22,695 bases of DNA from SIG78 sp045533055 (GCA_045533055.1 JAZSHD010000114.1:1-22695); one strand, 5' to 3'. Positions 1 to 8,657 are shown, numbered from the stretch's first letter. The notes: generated by a model from the letters alone, not told the origin. Translations and numbers: made by a program.

Positions 1-257
1 ATCCAGTTTCCGGCTTGCATCAGAGAGGCTGGGGGGGGCAGTTTCATTATATCAATGCTGTCGCTGCCGCCGTGGCCGCCAATGATCACGATTTCGTCAG
101 CCCCCGCCGCAACCAGACCATCGCACACTGCGTTGAGTTCATTGACCAGTGCCAACTCGGCAGTAGGGCGGTTGAGCATGGTATTACCGACAGGCGAATC
201 CGGTCTGCCATTGACTCCGGAGGGGCCTTCCAAATCTGTAAGAATAAATACTTTCAT
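1..257 (-). CDS. M55 family D-aminopeptidase-like protein, N-terminal part (runs off left edge)
   Basis: The first 85 residues are visible. They begin MKVFILTDLEGPSGVNG, the D-x-E-G N-terminal metal-binding motif of the M55/DppA D-aminopeptidase family (D8, E10). A GGHGGSDSID segment near residues 61-70 fits the family's second conserved metal/active-site stretch. M55 enzymes are zinc peptidases that release D-amino acids from short peptides, in the cytoplasm or for cell-wall peptide recycling. An AAAGGATG ribosome site lies just before the ATG. The gene follows the glycosidase-like gene by 16 nt and is probably co-transcribed with it. A run of eight C (coding strand; 31-38) sits inside the gene, yet the frame continues as a plausible family sequence after it. 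The remainder of the protein, including the other metal ligands, lies outside the window. Family call is fairly secure; substrate is unknown. Confidence 0.8.
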   Translation of the reverse strand, partial: MKVFILTDLEGPSGVNGRPDSPVGNTMLNRPTAELALVNELNAVCDGLVAAGADEIVIIGGHGGSDSIDIMKLPPPASLMQAGNW

Positions 258-273
258 AAACATCCTTTGATTT

Positions 274-2454
274 TTATTTGATGATTATATTCAAATAACC
301 GGCAAAAAGTTTTTCCGGTATGGAAATAACCAGGAGATCGTCTTGTTGAGTATATTCCAAAACTTTTTCACTCTCAAATTCCGGCGAACAGGCAGTTATC
401 TGTTTCGGCACAAAGTTTTCTGCCGGCAGCTTGAATTCAACCGTAAAAGCTCTGTTGCAAGCCGGAGCATTTTCAGCAAAATTGACAAATTTGAACGCAT
501 GGCTGACCATTGCCGGCGGCTTTTGCAGAATGTTTTCTGTATTGACCAGATGCAGGTGATACTCTTTGCTTTCACTTTTATAAGCTGTTGCCAGATAGTC
601 TGAAGCGTTGACTTTAAGTTGAGGAGTGGTATCCAGAAAGGCTTTCAATATACTGCCCGGAATTTTCTGCAGATAATCTGCCGCGTAATCCGGAGCCGGG
701 TGTTCACGGTTTTGGTCGCCCACCCAGCGGGAGATCAACACCCCGTAATGCACTGCCAGCGGGCGGCGGGCTGTTACGCCGCCGGTAAGAAACAGCACTT
801 TATCGCCCATTGCCGAAACACCGTAAATAGTGCCGTCATTGCCTTGGGCAGCGATCTTGTAATCGCCGGAAAGGTTTGCCATTGCAAGATTTTCTTTGAC
901 TGCTTCCAGCTCTACGGTTTGGTTTTGATAAATGAATTTGCCTGCTTCTGCAGGAGCAAGGTCTTGCAGATCAAAGGTAAAGTTGAAGATTTTTTCGGGG
1001 TGTTCCCGCAAAGAGCCGTCGGGACGGTAAATACCAAATTTACCGAAAATAAAGAGCTTGCCCCCGGCTTGGCAATATTGCTTCATAAGTTCCAGGAGCT
1101 CATCAGAAAGCATGGAAGCTCCGGCAACGACTACGGCAGGATATTGCAGCCATTCTTCCAATGTATCACTTTCAAAAAGCATCGCACCCCGACGGTTGGT
1201 CAAAGTTGCTGCCTGCATCCAGACGCTGAATGGCCGGCAGGTGGATTCCAGTGCATCACTTGTAAAATCCATGGAGCTTCTGGGTTCAAGGAACGCCACT
1301 TCTGCCATGCAGTCGGCTTTTCCGGCAAGGCGGCGGTGGAGTTTTTCGTAAGAAGCAAACTTCAATTCCACATCGTTGAGGTCGCCGCCTTCGGGAGTTG
1401 CCATCAAAAGGTGTTCCCACGCCCGCGAGAGAGCCCACGAAAAGTAGTAGTTATCGTATCTTGAGGGGTAAAACATACTCATCGGGTCAATGGAGTATTT
1501 CCGTGCCATGGAACTGCGGTGCATGGCGTCGCAGCTCCAGGAGAGCCACGCCGTTTGCAGTACGGTTGAAAACATATTTTCCTGAAAAACATGCGTCCAC
1601 AAATCCCCTGCCGCTTCAAACGGGTTCGCCGTGGGGTTGGTGCTGAAAGTACTAGTTGTGTAATTGGGCCGCAGAAGTTTGAGTCCGAGGCTGGTAAAAT
1701 GATCATTTACGCTGCGGTGGAATTCTTCAGTCGAACGCTGCCGGAAACGCAAAAATTCCAGAAAAACCTTATTCTGATAATCGCCGTAAAATTTGCTCCA
1801 CTCTGCCGGAGAGGGCAAAGTATAACCGGTTTCGGCTTGAAATTTTTCCCGGCAATACTTACAAGTACAGCCATGGCCTTCGCCGAAATATGCCACATCA
1901 TCAGTCATAATGCCGTCCACGCCGGTAGCATACACCTCTTCAAGCGTTTTGAAAAAAGCCTGCCGGAAGTTGGGATTGTTGAAGCAATGGGCATAGCCTT
2001 TGTAAGGAGTGTAAACATATCTGCCGGTGCGTCCGTCGATCTGGCGGCAGTCAGAGAGATAAACGTTAGGTACGATTTCCGGGTCGCCCATTGCCAAATG
2101 CTCCACTAAATTGGGGAACATATCGATCGCGCCTTTGCGGATGACCATCTTGTTTTTCAAAAAATCCCAATCCCGCCGGGATAGCGGTACAAAAGTCAGA
2201 TGGCTGCTGTGGTGTTCAACCACCCGGATATTGTACTTGTGGCAGGCAACGACCAACCGCTTGAGCGCGGCGTTGATCGTTGCCCGGTAGGGGTAATAGC
2301 TCCAGCGGAAGTGGGTGCAGCTGAAAGTCATTACGATGTTGATTCCAGCAGCGGCAAAACCGGCGGCCTTGTCTTCAAAATCCTTTTCGCTCCAACGGTT
2401 GATTTCTTCGTCGTTGTACCAGAAAACGGAAAATTTATCTTGTTCGGTATTCAT
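274..2454 (-). CDS. Cytoplasmic glycoside hydrolase-like protein (TIM barrel plus beta-galactosidase trimerisation-like domain)
   Basis: A 726-residue protein with no signal peptide or membrane segment. Residues 1 to about 360 look like a (beta/alpha)8 barrel of the uncharacterised 'hypothetical glycosyl hydrolase' type: AGINIVMTFSCTHFRWSYYP near 36-55, VDGIMTDDVAYFGEGHG near 179-195, then a C-x-C-x2-C cluster (C196, C198, C201). Residues about 385-480 (AFLEPRSSMDF, PAVVVAGASMLSDELLELMK, GGKLFIFG) resemble the Rossmann-like trimerisation domain that follows the barrel in GH42-like beta-galactosidases. The C-terminal 150 residues look like a beta-sandwich. D185/D186 and E192 are candidate acidic active-site residues, but I cannot assign a family. 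It lies in the sugar cluster, downstream of a pseudopilin gene, and probably acts on oligosaccharides taken up after extracellular cleavage. The ribosome site is weak (GAGA then poly-A). Substrate is unknown. Confidence 0.7.
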   Translation of the reverse strand: MNTEQDKFSVFWYNDEEINRWSEKDFEDKAAGFAAAGINIVMTFSCTHFRWSYYPYRATINAALKRLVVACHKYNIRVVEHHSSHLTFVPLSRRDWDFLKNKMVIRKGAIDMFPNLVEHLAMGDPEIVPNVYLSDCRQIDGRTGRYVYTPYKGYAHCFNNPNFRQAFFKTLEEVYATGVDGIMTDDVAYFGEGHGCTCKYCREKFQAETGYTLPSPAEWSKFYGDYQNKVFLEFLRFRQRSTEEFHRSVNDHFTSLGLKLLRPNYTTSTFSTNPTANPFEAAGDLWTHVFQENMFSTVLQTAWLSWSCDAMHRSSMARKYSIDPMSMFYPSRYDNYYFSWALSRAWEHLLMATPEGGDLNDVELKFASYEKLHRRLAGKADCMAEVAFLEPRSSMDFTSDALESTCRPFSVWMQAATLTNRRGAMLFESDTLEEWLQYPAVVVAGASMLSDELLELMKQYCQAGGKLFIFGKFGIYRPDGSLREHPEKIFNFTFDLQDLAPAEAGKFIYQNQTVELEAVKENLAMANLSGDYKIAAQGNDGTIYGVSAMGDKVLFLTGGVTARRPLAVHYGVLISRWVGDQNREHPAPDYAADYLQKIPGSILKAFLDTTPQLKVNASDYLATAYKSESKEYHLHLVNTENILQKPPAMVSHAFKFVNFAENAPACNRAFTVEFKLPAENFVPKQITACSPEFESEKVLEYTQQDDLLVISIPEKLFAGYLNIIIK

Positions 2455-2485
2455 TTTTTTTCTCGAAAAAGTATGTTGAAACTCT

Positions 2486-2518
2486 GTGCTGCGGCAGTTT
2501 TTCTATCTGTCGCAACAC
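2486..2518 (-). other. Intercistronic stem-loop between pseudopilin and glycosidase-like genes
   Basis: GTGCTGCGGCAG (2486-2497) pairs with CTGTCGCAACAC (2507-2518) over 12 positions with one mismatch and one G-T wobble, around a 9-nt loop. No T-run follows it directly on the minus strand, so it is not a textbook terminator. It sits in the 97-nt gap after the pseudopilin stop. It could stabilise the 3' end of the upstream message or attenuate read-through into the glycosidase-like gene. This role is inferred. Confidence 0.5.
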
Positions 2519-2551
2519 GGTATGATTATGATTTTTTAATGGAACTATCGG

Positions 2552-3277
2552 TCAGAACAATACATTCCAGGTAGTATCGTTGGCTTTTACACCTTCAAAC
2601 TCCGGAACTTTACCATTCGCGGGCATATTGCAATGTTCCACGTGACCATCGACCATGCCCACATTCATTCCATTGCTGTGAGGATATGCCACACACTCGT
2701 TTTGATTTCCACGGGTCAACCGAGCGCCGTAAGGGAGAACTTGTACTTTGCCAGCCATGGCTCCTTTGGGGAAAGGTGAGGAGTCATCGCCAATATCCAG
2801 CAGCAAAAAAGTATTGCTTGGATTTTTTACTGCCTTCAGTGTATAACGAACTTTGTTTGCTGCATTATCCTCGGCAGGACCGGAGCCGCTGAAAGAACCA
2901 TTGTGCCCATAACTTACGGACGAAGAAGTATTGAGTTTAACACAGCTCGGGCAATAAAAAACATTGTTGCCAACTGTACCGGCGCCGGTATTTTTTATTT
3001 CTTTAGCAGAACTGCCCAGATAAGGCTCCAGCGTTTCCTGCCAAAACACTTTATTGGTTTCAAAAACACTTTTGCCGGTGTACCAGTAGGGCTGGATACA
3101 TTCATCATTATCCATGGCATACGCCAGCATAGCCTGGGTTATCTGCCGGACATTGGAGGTGCAGTTGGAGGCTTTAGCCCGCTCCCGCGCCGCCGATAAT
3201 GCGGGCAGCAGCATTGCCGCTAAAATTGCAATAATGGCAATTACGACCAGAAGTTCGATCAAAGTAAACTTTTTCAT
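2552..3277 (-). CDS. Type II secretion-type pseudopilin with prepilin N-terminal cleavage/methylation domain
   Basis: 241 residues starting MKKFTLIELLVVIAII, a classic prepilin leader and hydrophobic N-helix with glutamate at position 5 of the mature protein. The residue before the cleavage site is lysine instead of the usual glycine. The rest is a globular head with N-V-R-Q-I-T-Q-A-M-L-A-Y after the helix, several cysteines, and a C-terminal MVDGHVEHCNMP stretch matching the H-x-DG type tail of the PVC-group 'DUF1559-like' pseudopilins. Such proteins are extremely numerous in Lentisphaerota and Planctomycetes and are thought to be inserted in the envelope by a type II secretion/pilus-like machine. 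It lies between the two glycosidase-like genes. The ribosome site AAGGAAAG is well placed. The specific role in sugar use is inferred from context only. Confidence 0.9.
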   Translation of the reverse strand: MKKFTLIELLVVIAIIAILAAMLLPALSAARERAKASNCTSNVRQITQAMLAYAMDNDECIQPYWYTGKSVFETNKVFWQETLEPYLGSSAKEIKNTGAGTVGNNVFYCPSCVKLNTSSSVSYGHNGSFSGSGPAEDNAANKVRYTLKAVKNPSNTFLLLDIGDDSSPFPKGAMAGKVQVLPYGARLTRGNQNECVAYPHSNGMNVGMVDGHVEHCNMPANGKVPEFEGVKANDTTWNVLF

Positions 3278-3298
3278 AGTCTTTCCTTATTTTTATGG

Positions 3299-6200
3299 TT
3301 ATTGTTTTTTCCACAATTCAACTTCTGCAAGCATAAAGTTAGCTTTTTGCCACGGCAGTTTATTCAAATTTTTATCGCGGCTGTAAATCTTGCCCATTTC
3401 GCCTTTTTCGATGGCACCGGGAATACGGGCAGGAGCAAGTTCCAGCTTGATTTTTACAGTATTGGGAACCGTTTTATCCAGCGTGAGGGTCTTTTGCCGG
3501 ACGCCGTACTTTACATCATCTTTGCTTTCGGCTGCAAAGCTTTTCTGCTTGACAAAGTTTTTGCCGTCGCTGGAGGTGTAAATCGTTGCATCACGCATTG
3601 CTCCGGCGTAAAAGAGTTCCATGCGGTCAAAACTTTCTTTCTTTGCCAAATCAAAAACAATGGTGATCCTGTCATTGGTCTGCCAACCGATGATCCGGTC
3701 GTTGAGGGTGGTTTTCACCCCATCGACATTGCCGGAACGATAGGCGGAGCGGCGGTCAAATAGTTTGCCGCTGCTGAATTTGGCAGGCATTTTTTCTGCC
3801 GGAGCATCCGGAGCGGGTGTGCAAGTGTAAGAAGCCTGTGGAGCAACCCTTTCGTTAGCTCCGTAATAAGCCAGAAAGTTCTTGAAAAAGATGTGGTTGC
3901 CGCTCAAACATCTGCCGGTAACAACTTTTTCCGGGGCAATCAGCTCTTTGGGGAAGCGGAATCGCCAGATGTCGTGATTGGTTTTTATCTTCAAACTCTT
4001 GACCAGTTCTTTACTGTACTTCTGCCACGCTTTTTGCGTAACAAGTTCACGCTGGGCAAAGTTTACGCCGAAAACGATAACTTTACCTTTGCCCAGAGCA
4101 CTTTCGATTGCCGCAGGTTTGCCGTCAGCATAAACGAGGAGCGTTTTTGCTCCGGCGGGTACTGCCAGATCAAAACTGACCGTGCGGTTCAACTGCAAAA
4201 TTTCGCTGCCGTTCCTGACCATCCGGTCGCCGGAGCGTTTGACCGAATTTGCCAAACCGGGGAGCAGTGTACGCTCAAGCTTATTGGCAGCGGCATCAAA
4301 GCTGAATGCTTCGCAATCCAGAATGACCAGTGTTCCGCCGTTTTTCGCATAATCGGCAAGTTTTTTCAGCGATTCAGCATCACAATATTTGGCATCAGGT
4401 ACAAAGATGGCTTTATACTTACTTATATCCACCAGATTTTTTGCCAGACTGCTTTCGTTGAAGTATTTGAACCACGCTCCCGATTGCAGTTCCAAAAGCG
4501 AGTGGAGCATCTGACCACGCACCGGCCGGTTGTTGGCACCCACATAACTGCGGGCGGTGGTTACCGGCAGAAATACGCCGCAGTCAGCTTCGGGGAACTT
4601 CAGCTGCGGCATAGTGCGGACCGTATCCTGCAGAGCCATTGCCAGCTGCCAGCGTTCGGGGGCCCCATAACGTTCGCTTTCCAGAGTGCGTTTATCACGT
4701 TTGCCCCGGGTGTCAGCCGGATACCAATGCAAGCCATTGGCTCCACCACGATAGGCTTGAGAAACTTTTTCCAGCATTTCAAGAGGTGTAAAAGCCGCAC
4801 CGTAATTTTCAATATGATAAGAGGGGTGCAGTTCATCAACCTGAATCAAATCCCGCAGATATTTGCTGGTAAAGCTGAAATCTGCAATATCAGCGTGATT
4901 GTGCGGATAAAGCTGATTTTCCATAATATCGCAAGTTTCGGGTGTAAACTCGGTGTAGTCGTAAACTCTGCCTTGACCATCCATGGGATCGTCGGAAACC
5001 AGCCGCATTCCGGGCATGTGTTTATTGATAGTGTGCTTTAAATCTTTATGCAGTTTGATCGCTTCATCGGCAACGAAATGACGGAATGCTATCCAGCGGT
5101 AAACATTGGTATCGCCAACAGATTCCGGCAATCCGAATTTGCCGTAGCCATACTTGCTTTTAATAATTTCGTTGACTTGGTCGATGTATGGATAAGTGCC
5201 TTTGTTCAAATGTTTGGCGGCGATCGCCAGATAGCGGTCGCACTCATGCTCGGTAACTTCGTCGCCAAAGACCATCCAGCAATAACGCTTTTCGTAAGGT
5301 TTGATAAAATTCACCGCATTTTTTAGATAAAGGCTGCGTACCTGCGGATCAAAAAGTATGGGGCGTCCGCCTTGGGCTTTGGGTATTTTGAGACTTTCAA
5401 AGCCGTAGTATTGGGCAGTGGCAACAAATCTGGCATTTTTTGGTGCCAATTCATCAAAATTGTACCATTCCTTTGCCATCATACCGCCACCGCCCACCAG
5501 CAGCAGCTGATAACGATTTGCATGTTCAAGCACTTCCAGTTGATCCCATGGCATACCAAATTCCATACATATTGAAATCATATAAGGACGGAATCCATGG
5601 CTCCAGGTAAGTGAGCCTTCCCGTGCCAAGCCGGGACCTTTATTGCTGAAAAGCTCTTTATAAAGCGGTTTTTCAGTGATTTTCACCGTGCGGGATTGTT
5701 CACTCTGCTGCGGAGCTTGCCACTCGTATTTGCATAAATTATTGATCGTAAAGCGGATGAGTTTGGTGTTGCGGTGCAGTTTCAAAGCCAGTGCATCATC
5801 GTTTTTACTGCCATTAAGCGTGCTTGTCTGCGGGCGGTTGACGATTCTGCCATCAAACCGCAGCTGCTCAAGTTTGCCTTGCAGAGTTTTTGCCGGGTTT
5901 TCGCTCCGCCATACAAGTTTGCCTTCCTCAATGCCCACAATGGTAAAGGGTTTATCGGCAGTGATCTTGCCGCTGCGGAAGGTTATAAAGTGGTCGCTGT
6001 GACCAAATCCATTGCCCTTGCCGCCGGTAATGCTGGAAGCCTGACGGCTGCGGGCAACACTTCTACCCAGCATGATCCGCCAGAGTTCCGCACCTTGACT
6101 TGTGTAATCGGTAAGCTCTGTAAGCGGTATACTGACTTCCACACTCCAGAATTTATCGTTGCTGAAGCTCTGGACATCGGTAGTAAAATCCACCGACTTA

Positions 6201-6640
6201 TCACCATTTACTGCATCGTAAACAATGCCGTTGGCGTTGATGATTATCTGCCGTTGGGTGGAAACATTCTGCCCGGCATTCCACGGGTCGAACCGCAGTT
6301 CCACAAAGTCGTCATTCCAAATGGCATTATCCCGTTCTTCAGGGGTGCGCCATGAACGGACGACCTTTGTCATATCCCGGTCGTAACAGATAAATGCAGC
6401 ATAAAGTTTGCCGCCGTTGGTGCCGAAATATACGGTTGTGGGGTCAACTTTGCCGGTGGTTCTGCCCATAGCTTTAAGCTGGTATGTTGCCGCCCCCTGC
6501 CACTCGGCAGCAGAAACTTTGCCGTCGATTTCCGGAGCTTGGTTAAGTTCCGGAAAAACCTTTTCGGCAGCAAAACTGCTCAAAGCCCAACCGGCACAGC
6601 AGCCTGCCAGTAAAATTTTTGCAGTGAAATTTTTCATCAT
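3299..6640 (-). CDS. Large secreted CBM9-like / glycoside hydrolase-like multidomain protein
   Basis: 1113 residues. The N-terminus is a signal peptide ending about SSFAA-EK (residue 25); an LAGC at 11-14 makes a lipoprotein possible but less likely. Residues about 28-225 resemble a CBM9/DOMON-like sugar-binding fold (PEIDGKVSAAEWQGA, LYAAFICYDRDM, DDFVELRFDP, WSVEVSIPLTEL). Residues about 330-680 look like a TIM barrel with E461 and E465 in GDEVTEHE as possible catalytic acids. Residues about 690-875 resemble a class I glutamine-amidotransferase/trimerisation fold (AIFVPDAKYCDAES, GGTLVILD). Residues about 950-1112 resemble a discoidin (F5/8 C) domain (RMELFYAGAMRDATIYTSSD). The likely role is extracellular binding and cleavage of a polysaccharide. 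It starts 12 nt after the upstream pseudopilin. Two ATGs stand in tandem; GGAGA spacing favours the second (6637). Exact activity is unknown. Confidence 0.75.
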   Translation of the reverse strand: MMKNFTAKILLAGCCAGWALSSFAAEKVFPELNQAPEIDGKVSAAEWQGAATYQLKAMGRTTGKVDPTTVYFGTNGGKLYAAFICYDRDMTKVVRSWRTPEERDNAIWNDDFVELRFDPWNAGQNVSTQRQIIINANGIVYDAVNGDKSVDFTTDVQSFSNDKFWSVEVSIPLTELTDYTSQGAELWRIMLGRSVARSRQASSITGGKGNGFGHSDHFITFRSGKITADKPFTIVGIEEGKLVWRSENPAKTLQGKLEQLRFDGRIVNRPQTSTLNGSKNDDALALKLHRNTKLIRFTINNLCKYEWQAPQQSEQSRTVKITEKPLYKELFSNKGPGLAREGSLTWSHGFRPYMISICMEFGMPWDQLEVLEHANRYQLLLVGGGGMMAKEWYNFDELAPKNARFVATAQYYGFESLKIPKAQGGRPILFDPQVRSLYLKNAVNFIKPYEKRYCWMVFGDEVTEHECDRYLAIAAKHLNKGTYPYIDQVNEIIKSKYGYGKFGLPESVGDTNVYRWIAFRHFVADEAIKLHKDLKHTINKHMPGMRLVSDDPMDGQGRVYDYTEFTPETCDIMENQLYPHNHADIADFSFTSKYLRDLIQVDELHPSYHIENYGAAFTPLEMLEKVSQAYRGGANGLHWYPADTRGKRDKRTLESERYGAPERWQLAMALQDTVRTMPQLKFPEADCGVFLPVTTARSYVGANNRPVRGQMLHSLLELQSGAWFKYFNESSLAKNLVDISKYKAIFVPDAKYCDAESLKKLADYAKNGGTLVILDCEAFSFDAAANKLERTLLPGLANSVKRSGDRMVRNGSEILQLNRTVSFDLAVPAGAKTLLVYADGKPAAIESALGKGKVIVFGVNFAQRELVTQKAWQKYSKELVKSLKIKTNHDIWRFRFPKELIAPEKVVTGRCLSGNHIFFKNFLAYYGANERVAPQASYTCTPAPDAPAEKMPAKFSSGKLFDRRSAYRSGNVDGVKTTLNDRIIGWQTNDRITIVFDLAKKESFDRMELFYAGAMRDATIYTSSDGKNFVKQKSFAAESKDDVKYGVRQKTLTLDKTVPNTVKIKLELAPARIPGAIEKGEMGKIYSRDKNLNKLPWQKANFMLAEVELWKKQ

Positions 6641-6652
6641 TGTCTCCGGGTA

Positions 6653-7324
6653 TTACAGTTCTATACCATCCATATATTCACCGATCCAGTTCCAGATGAC
6701 GGAAGCTCTGGCGGCAGGTTTGATGTTGTAAGAATTTACTTCGCCGCCCAGACGCAGGATATTTGCCACGTCGCCGTGAGCAGAAGTTTTGACCACACTG
6801 CCGCGGTAGGGAAATACATCAAAAACCAAACTGTTTTCGGGGCGGTCACGGGTGATCAATATACGGGCATACTGTTCTTCGCCGAAGCGTTTGCGTGCCA
6901 CTGCAGCAGCCTGGTTGATAACAAAATAGTTGTAAGAACCGCAGCCGCTTCTTTTGTAAACAGCCTGATCATCGGGGCAGACAAAGTATTTCATCTTTTC
7001 GGTATTGATTATTTTATCATATCTGCCTTTGGGCTTGACTCCAAAGTAACCTTTAAACAGCAGTTTATTACCCATTTCATTCAAATTATGCCCGAAAACT
7101 TCCACCATTTCAGGATTATCTTTGCGGGCTGTGCAAGGTACGAAGTTGGCGTTGTTTTTTGCGTAAAGCTGGATGGCTCCGCCGATTTTACGCAAAACAT
7201 CCTGACAGGTGGCTTTTTTAGCCTGTTCCACAGCGGCGTGGGCAGAGCTGACCAGTACAGTCAACACCAGAACTGATAAGCTGACAACTACTGCCAATTC
7301 GGTCAATGTGAAGTTTCTTTTCAT
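6653..7324 (-). CDS. Pseudopilin-like protein with prepilin N-terminal domain
   Basis: 223 residues beginning MKRNFTLTELAVVVSLSVLVL, a prepilin leader with asparagine, not glycine, before the cleavage site and the conserved glutamate at mature position 5. The hydrophobic helix is followed by AVEQAKKATCQDVLRKIGGA and a globular head with paired cysteines (TCQD, VCPDDQ, SGCGSYNYF). It lacks the clear VDGH tail of its neighbour and is more divergent. It is the first structural gene after the regulator, 44 nt away, with a strong GGAAAAGG ribosome site, and it ends 12 nt before the large secreted glycosidase-like gene. Pairing of a pseudopilin with a secreted hydrolase occurs twice in this cluster. 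It may anchor or export its neighbour, but that is inference. Confidence 0.85.
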   Translation of the reverse strand: MKRNFTLTELAVVVSLSVLVLTVLVSSAHAAVEQAKKATCQDVLRKIGGAIQLYAKNNANFVPCTARKDNPEMVEVFGHNLNEMGNKLLFKGYFGVKPKGRYDKIINTEKMKYFVCPDDQAVYKRSGCGSYNYFVINQAAAVARKRFGEEQYARILITRDRPENSLVFDVFPYRGSVVKTSAHGDVANILRLGGEVNSYNIKPAARASVIWNWIGEYMDGIEL

Positions 7325-7368
7325 TTTTCCTTTTCCTTTTTTTTTGATTATTTTATAGTTTATTCTGG

Positions 7369-8418
7369 TTATTTTTTCTTATAAAAAGCTGATTCACGCA
7401 AAATAACTTCGCCGGGGATGCGGATTATCTCGGAAATGTTGGATTTTTCCCTGATCTGGCGGCAAAACATTTGTACAGCCATTTCCAGATATGGCTCCCG
7501 AGGGTGATGAGTGGTGGTAAGTTTAGGTTCACCCAACGGCACAAATCCCTGGGCTTCCATATTGCCCAGACCGGTAATGTGAAAATCCCCCGGCTCCAGC
7601 CCACGCTCCTGCATAGCTTCAAAAAATCCCCACGCGATCATATCGGCACTGGTCATGTGCAGTATATCAGGACCTGCCGGTATATTCATACCATATTTAC
7701 ATGCACCCATAATATTGTTGAGAGATCCCAAACTGATATATTCGATTGCCGATTCATCCCATCCGGAACCGGCAACGGCAGCTTGCATAATATCTGAAAA
7801 CTCATTACGCCGGTAATATAAACAGCACTTTTTTATGCCCCAAAGCTTGGCTTTTTTAAGTATCTGAACAAAAGAACTTATATAGTCAGCCACCACCTGA
7901 TTGCCGGAAGCCAAGTGATAAAATGTGGGCCACGGCCAGAGTTTGGGGCGGTCAAACTCATAAATAAGCTGTTTGGAATATGGATCATTGTATCGGGTAT
8001 CAGTGATCAAGCCGTCAAAGTCCCGGAAGATGTGGGGGCTGAAATTGGCAGACCTTAAATCGCTGAATGAAAAAAGCTGATAGTCGCATTGATTTTTTTC
8101 CAGCAGCAGCAGCAAAAATTTTACCAGATACGAAAGCGTTGAAAAATCGCTGGGGTTGTTATCATCCAGCAAACATGCGATCCGGATCCTTCGTTTTACT
8201 TGCCGCTGCCATGAACCGGAACCGTGTTTGCGGATAATCAAACCTTCATTGGCAAGTATATTCAAAGCCGCATTTGCAGTTTGGTGTGAACAGTTATAAA
8301 GTTCTGCCAAATTACGGGCAGAAGGCAATTTGCCACGGCTTTTTCCGGTATCGGCAGACAATTCCGCGCGCAGATTTCCGGCAATGCGTTCAGCAAGATT
8401 TTCAGACTTATTTTTCAT
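7369..8418 (-). CDS. GntR-family regulator with LacI/periplasmic-binding-like sugar-sensing domain
   Basis: 349 residues. Residues about 8-65 form a GntR winged helix-turn-helix (GKLPSARNLAELYNCSHQTANAALNILANEGLIIRKHGSG spans it in pieces, with the recognition helix at CSHQTANAAL). From about residue 73 (RIRIACLLDDNNPSD) to the end is a LacI/ribose-binding-protein-like domain, including DFDGLITDT, DILHMTSADMIAWGFFEAMQERGLEPGDFHITGLGN and PKLTTTHHPREPYLEMAVQMF. This is the AraR-type arrangement, in which sugar binding to the C-terminal domain alters operator binding. It heads the minus-strand sugar cluster and probably controls it. A consensus promoter lies upstream; the ribosome site is weak. 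The sugar ligand cannot be told from sequence. Confidence 0.88.
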   Translation of the reverse strand: MKNKSENLAERIAGNLRAELSADTGKSRGKLPSARNLAELYNCSHQTANAALNILANEGLIIRKHGSGSWQRQVKRRIRIACLLDDNNPSDFSTLSYLVKFLLLLLEKNQCDYQLFSFSDLRSANFSPHIFRDFDGLITDTRYNDPYSKQLIYEFDRPKLWPWPTFYHLASGNQVVADYISSFVQILKKAKLWGIKKCCLYYRRNEFSDIMQAAVAGSGWDESAIEYISLGSLNNIMGACKYGMNIPAGPDILHMTSADMIAWGFFEAMQERGLEPGDFHITGLGNMEAQGFVPLGEPKLTTTHHPREPYLEMAVQMFCRQIREKSNISEIIRIPGEVILRESAFYKKK

Positions 8419-8456
8419 AATACTTTTTCGTGACAGTTTATTCCCATACAGCCAAC

Positions 8457-8485
8457 AATATACAATATTTGCCAGTACAAGTCAA
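8457..8485 (-). promoter_or_regulatory. Sigma70-type promoter of the GntR regulator/sugar cluster
   Basis: On the minus strand TTGACT (8485-8480) and TATATT (8462-8457) are separated by exactly 17 nt, close to the consensus -35 and -10. The start codon of the regulator follows about 39 nt downstream of the -10. The spacer and flanks contain related TTGTA-type half-sites, which might be the regulator's own operator; that last point is a guess. Confidence 0.6.
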
Positions 8486-8570
8486 GAGGGAGGGTGCGAC
8501 AAACCCAGTCAATAAACTGCAAGTGTAAAGTAAAGTGTAAAAAGTAAATATAAAGAACAAGGCTTATTGA

Positions 8571-8657
8571 AAATCTCTTATTTTTCTCAAACGCATAATA
8601 TTTTCGGTTCTTGCAAGAACATATTTGCCTTAAAATAGAGTTGAGCTACAAACTTGG
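8571..8657 (+). repeat. Dispersed repeat type 1, copy A
   Basis: This segment aligns with 8980-9065 over its full length with one single-base gap and roughly 70 percent identity. Shared blocks are CTCAAACGCATA, GGTTCT and GCCTTAAAA-AGAGTTGA. This copy also contains a perfect 14-bp palindrome, GTTCTTGCAAGAAC (8607-8620). Its ends (ATCTCT and AGAGTT) are nearly complementary, suggesting a folded element. Same orientation as copy B. Not recognised as a named family. Confidence 0.55.

Noticed and set aside
619..1464. Plus-strand open frame (281 codons) opposite the cytoplasmic glycosidase-like gene
   Set aside because: Antisense shadow; cysteine/phenylalanine-rich low-plausibility translation, no ribosome site.
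3893..5041. Long plus-strand open frame (382 codons) inside the secreted glycosidase-like gene
   Set aside because: It is antisense to a strongly supported protein with recognisable domains, has no ribosome site and its translation has no recognisable motif; a codon-bias shadow.
8521..8548. Short AAGTGTAAA tandem pair as an operator
   Set aside because: Only two imperfect copies in AT-rich DNA, upstream of the regulator's -35; too weak to call.
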